Part shown: positions 61,186 to 64,000 of the stretch, one piece after another
How the letters are laid out: each line of letters begins with the position of its first letter
Position numbering within the stretch: the first letter of the stretch is position 1
Origin: Rossellomorea marisflavi
GTDB taxonomy: Bacteria > Bacillota > Bacilli > Bacillales > Bacillaceae_B
NCBI RefSeq assembly: GCF_009806575.1
Contig: NZ_CP047095.1
Span: forward strand, 4,034,001-4,098,000
Reading direction: 5' to 3'
Length of the DNA stretch: 64,000 nucleotides
The notes under the pieces: model-generated
Seen by the model: the letters and a program-made list of their open reading frames with translations, nothing else
Told to the model about the DNA's origin: nothing
Database searches by the model: none
Made by a program: the position numbers and the translations under genes

Positions 61186-62448
61186 TTATCTTTTTTTCGC
61201 TTCATCTGCCAGGACGTTGAAGAACTCTTCATTCGTCTTCGTTTGTTTGATTTTACGCATAAGTTTCTCGGCAAAATCAGGCTGATCCGACATGGCTTTA
61301 CGGATGGCCCACAGCTTATCCAAGTGATCAGGCTGAATAAGGAGTTCTTCCTTACGCGTACCTGAACGGCGGATGTCAATGGCCGGGAAGATGCGTCGTT
61401 CAGCGAGTGAACGGTCAAGGTGAAGCTCCATGTTGCCGGTTCCTTTGAACTCTTCATAGATGACATCATCCATACGTGATCCTGTGTCAACAAGAGCCGT
61501 GGCAAGAACGGTGAGGCTTCCCCCTTCTTCGATATTCCGCGCTGCACCGAAGAAGCGCTTCGGACGGTGGAATGCTGCCGGGTCGATCCCGCCCGAGAGC
61601 GTACGTCCGCTTGGGGGAATGACGAGGTTATACGCACGTGCCAGTCGGGTGATGCTGTCCATCAGGATGATGACATCGCGCTTATGCTCCACGAGGCGCA
61701 TCGCACGCTCAAGGACAAGCTCTGCCACTTTGATGTGATTCTCAGGCACTTCATCGAAGGTCGAGCTTACTACTTCCGCTTCAACGGAACGCTCGATGTC
61801 TGTCACTTCCTCAGGTCGTTCGTCGATGAGGAGGATGATCAGCTCCGCTTCCGGATGATTGGTGGTGATGGAATTGGCGATCTCCTTGATGAGCATCGTT
61901 TTACCCGCTTTAGGCGGGGCAACAACCAATCCACGCTGACCAAAACCGACAGGCGCCATCAAATCCATGATCCGCGTCGAAATTTTATTCGGTGTGGTTT
62001 CAAGTTTGATTTGACGATCAGGATATAAAGGCGTCAGCCCCGGGAAGTGGACGCGTTCTTTCGCTGCATTCGGTTCTTCCCCGTTGACCATCTCCACTTG
62101 GAGCAGTCCGAAATACCGCTCGTTCTCTTTTGGAGGGCGCACTTTCCCTGATACCTTGTCCCCATTCCTCAGATCAAAGCGTCTGATCTGTGAAGCAGAG
62201 ATATAGATATCCTCCGAGCTCGGTGAATAATTGATCGGTCGAAGGAATCCGAAGCCTTCCGACTGGATGATCTCGAGCACTCCTTCCATGAAGAAGAAGC
62301 CTTCCTGTTCCGCCCTTACTTTCAGGATGGCAAAAATAAGCTCTTTTTTCGTTAATTTACTATAATATGAGACTTTGTATTGTTTGGCCAGCTCATAAAG
62401 CTCTTTCAGCTTCATATTTTCCAAGCTGGAAATCGTTAATTCTTCCAT
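61186..62448 (-). CDS. rho: Transcription termination factor Rho
   Basis: RNA-dependent helicase that ends transcription. 420 residues: N-terminal helical part ([20 protein letters not shown]), RNA-binding OSB fold with SEGFGFLRP, Walker [19 protein letters not shown], Walker [17 protein letters not shown] and Q-loop/R-loop region [20 protein letters not shown]. The 62449-62677 leader contains no gene; Rho genes are often self-attenuated. Confidence 0.97.
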   Translation of the reverse strand: MEELTISSLENMKLKELYELAKQYKVSYYSKLTKKELIFAILKVRAEQEGFFFMEGVLEIIQSEGFGFLRPINYSPSSEDIYISASQIRRFDLRNGDKVSGKVRPPKENERYFGLLQVEMVNGEEPNAAKERVHFPGLTPLYPDRQIKLETTPNKISTRIMDLMAPVGFGQRGLVVAPPKAGKTMLIKEIANSITTNHPEAELIILLIDERPEEVTDIERSVEAEVVSSTFDEVPENHIKVAELVLERAMRLVEHKRDVIILMDSITRLARAYNLVIPPSGRTLSGGIDPAAFHRPKRFFGAARNIEEGGSLTVLATALVDTGSRMDDVIYEEFKGTGNMELHLDRSLAERRIFPAIDIRRSGTRKEELLIQPDHLDKLWAIRKAMSDQPDFAEKLMRKIKQTKTNEEFFNVLADEAKKR

Positions 62449-62677
62449 AATGACACCACGCTTTATTAATTTGTCCTTCTAAAGGGCATAGGTTTTGAGG
62501 AAATGACTGAAGAAATGATGAATGAAGCAGTTAAAATGAGTTCTAGCTGAAGTAAAAACCTTACTCATTGTACCCATACTCGTCCAATTGCGCAAGATAT
62601 CGTTTTGGCCGGATGGACGATCCGTACAGGGGAAATGAAGGAAGGATATAGTGAAGAAAGGGCATGCGGCAACAGAA

Positions 62678-62712
62678 GTAATGAAGGGCAGAACCATTTC
62701 TGCCCTTCATTC
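62678..62712 (-). terminator. Hairpin after glpX
   Basis: AATGAAGGGCAGAA and TTCTGCCCTTCATT are perfect 14-base arms with a four-base loop; no T run follows on the minus strand. Confidence 0.6.
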
Positions 62713-62722
62713 TGTATGAGAC

Positions 62723-63685
62723 TTATTTCATGACGAGATTCGGTTTCTTTTGAAGGCTGTGCCTTCCATCGATGAATCGTACGGTTCCGGATTTGGCACG
62801 CATGACGACCGAGTGGGTCAACCCGTAAGCGCCTTTCAGCTGAACGCCTTTCAGGAGCTCTCCATCGGTGACACCTGTAGCAGCAAAGATGGCATCATCC
62901 CCGCACACGAGATCCTCCATTCGAAGGATCTTGTCGACGTCGAGGCCCATTCCGATGCACCGTTGAAGCTCGGCATCATTCTGTGGAAGGAGCTTCCCTT
63001 GGATTTCTCCACCAAGGCACTTCAATGCGACAGCAGCGAGCACCCCTTCAGGCGCACCACCAGATCCGAAGAGGATGTCCACACCCGTATGATCAAAGGC
63101 CGTGTTCATGGCACCTGCGACATCCCCATCATTGATGAGCTTGATCCGGCATCCGACATCCCTGAGCTGCTGGATGATATGCTGATGGCGTTCACGGTTC
63201 AGGACCGTTGCCACTACATCCTCGATGTCCTTGTTCTTTGCCTTGGCAACAGCCTTCAGGTTGTCGAGGATGGATGCATTGATATCGATCTGTCCAACGG
63301 CTTCAGGTCCGACGGCAATTTTGTCCATATACATATCAGGAGCATTCAACAGATTGCCATCATCGGCTACAGCTAGGACGGCAAGTGCGTTCCAGCCACC
63401 GGAAGCGACGATATTGGTCCCTTCCAAGGGATCGACGGCTACATCCACGCGTGGACCATAGCCTGTCCCGAGCTTTTCCCCGATATAGAGCATAGGCGCT
63501 TCGTCCATCTCGCCTTCCCCGATGACGACCGTCCCTTTCATCGGTACCGTATCGAATACATCCCTCATGGCAGATGTCGCAGCGTCGTCTGCTTCATCCT
63601 TCTTACCGCGTCCCATCCAGCGAGCAGATGCAAGCGCGGCGCCTTCCGTCACCCGTACAAGTTCCATCGATAAACTTCTCTCCAT
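62723..63685 (-). CDS. glpX: Class II fructose-1,6-bisphosphatase
   Basis: Gluconeogenic removal of the 1-phosphate. 320 residues. Metal and substrate motifs [70 protein letters not shown] 63685 lies nine bases after GGGAGG. Corresponds to ywjI, next to murAZ and rho as in B. subtilis. Confidence 0.95.
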   Translation of the reverse strand: MERSLSMELVRVTEGAALASARWMGRGKKDEADDAATSAMRDVFDTVPMKGTVVIGEGEMDEAPMLYIGEKLGTGYGPRVDVAVDPLEGTNIVASGGWNALAVLAVADDGNLLNAPDMYMDKIAVGPEAVGQIDINASILDNLKAVAKAKNKDIEDVVATVLNRERHQHIIQQLRDVGCRIKLINDGDVAGAMNTAFDHTGVDILFGSGGAPEGVLAAVALKCLGGEIQGKLLPQNDAELQRCIGMGLDVDKILRMEDLVCGDDAIFAATGVTDGELLKGVQLKGAYGLTHSVVMRAKSGTVRFIDGRHSLQKKPNLVMK

Positions 63686-63822
63686 GAATAAAAGCCTCCC
63701 ATTCCCGTTTATGTGAGCCTTCCGCATATGAAGCGAAACAGCTTAAATTGTATAACCTAATGACAGATTTATTGTATCACATTCAAACGGGAGCGAGAGT
63801 CATTTTTCTGAAATAATTGTTT

Positions 63823-64000
63823 TTACGATTTTAATTGTTCCAATTCTTCCTCGGTCATCTTCTCTCTCCAGATGGTGGCTCCCAATCCTTCGAGCTTTTC
63901 GACGAGGTCGCTGTAGCCGCGGTCGATATGTTCCAAGCCCGTGACTTCCGTGACACCTTCAGCCATGAGTCCGGCAATGACAAGAGCAGCACCTGCGCGA
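63823..64000 (-). CDS. murAZ: UDP-N-acetylglucosamine 1-carboxyvinyltransferase 2, C-terminal part
   Basis: The last 59 residues are visible: [40 protein letters not shown] and [16 protein letters not shown]. This is a second MurA-type enzyme, distinct from murAA at 8495. Gram-positive bacteria with low GC usually have both. Runs off the right edge. Confidence 0.92.
   Translation of the reverse strand, partial: RAGAALVIAGLMAEGVTEVTGLEHIDRGYSDLVEKLEGLGATIWREKMTEEELEQLKS

Overview
The window is a chromosomal segment of a spore-forming Bacillaceae bacterium. Evidence: sporulation genes (spoIIID, spoIIQ, spoIID, spoIIR, a YhcN/YlaJ-type lipoprotein), GGAGG-type ribosome binding sites with frequent GTG/TTG starts, and a gene order that follows the Bacillus subtilis mbl - spoIIID - spoIIQ - spoIID - murAA - atp - upp - glyA - ywl - prfA - tdk - rpmE - rho - glpX - murAZ region. 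Nearly all genes lie on the minus strand, so the natural reading direction is right to left. The genus cannot be fixed from the sequence alone.

Layout. 1-6.3 kb: mbl (partial), spoIIID, a solute-symporter operon (SSS + DUF4212 + small membrane protein) under a cre site, spoIIQ, a VanZ-like gene and spoIID. 6.5-8.4 kb: an IS3/IS150-type element inserted into an interspersed palindromic repeat. 8.5-18.7 kb: murAA, ywmB, ywzB and the complete atpZIBEFHAGDC operon with its promoter. 18.7-19.0 kb: two tandem copies of a 125-bp structured repeat. 19.2-25.5 kb: wecB/mnaA, upp, glyA, ywlG, rpiB, a chemoreceptor gene and ywlE. 25.6-26.7 kb: four more palindromic repeats. 26.8-27.3 kb: mntP (ywlD).

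27.4-54.3 kb looks like an accessory island, because its flanks, mntP (ywlD) and ywlC, are neighbours in B. subtilis. It holds a pectin / rhamnogalacturonan module (uxaBA, a LacI regulator, an rhgT-like esterase, a yesMN-type two-component system, a yesOPQ-type ABC importer, a GH105 hydrolase, a Gfo/Idh dehydrogenase, yesL), a zinc-starvation module (zagA/yciC, an FAD protein, ycgRQ-like genes) behind two Zur-box-like sites, an autoregulated padR membrane-protein operon, an IS110-family element that splits another palindromic repeat, an M24 peptidase-like gene with a MATE-like exporter, and an iolB-like isomerase. uxaBA and the iolB-like gene sit at opposite ends and carry the same 18-bp palindromic operator beside their promoters, so they probably form one uronate-responsive regulon.

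54.4-64.0 kb returns to the core: ywlC (with a dense cluster of DnaA boxes between ywlC and ywlB), ywlB, spoIIR, prmC, prfA, a sporulation lipoprotein, tdk, rpmE, rho, glpX and the 3' end of murAZ.

Three genes (SSS symporter, a four-repeat membrane protein, the M24 gene) are each broken by one missing base in a run of five G/C where the protein alignment expects six. These are either real or phase-variable lesions or homopolymer errors in the sequence. No rRNA, tRNA or CRISPR array was seen.
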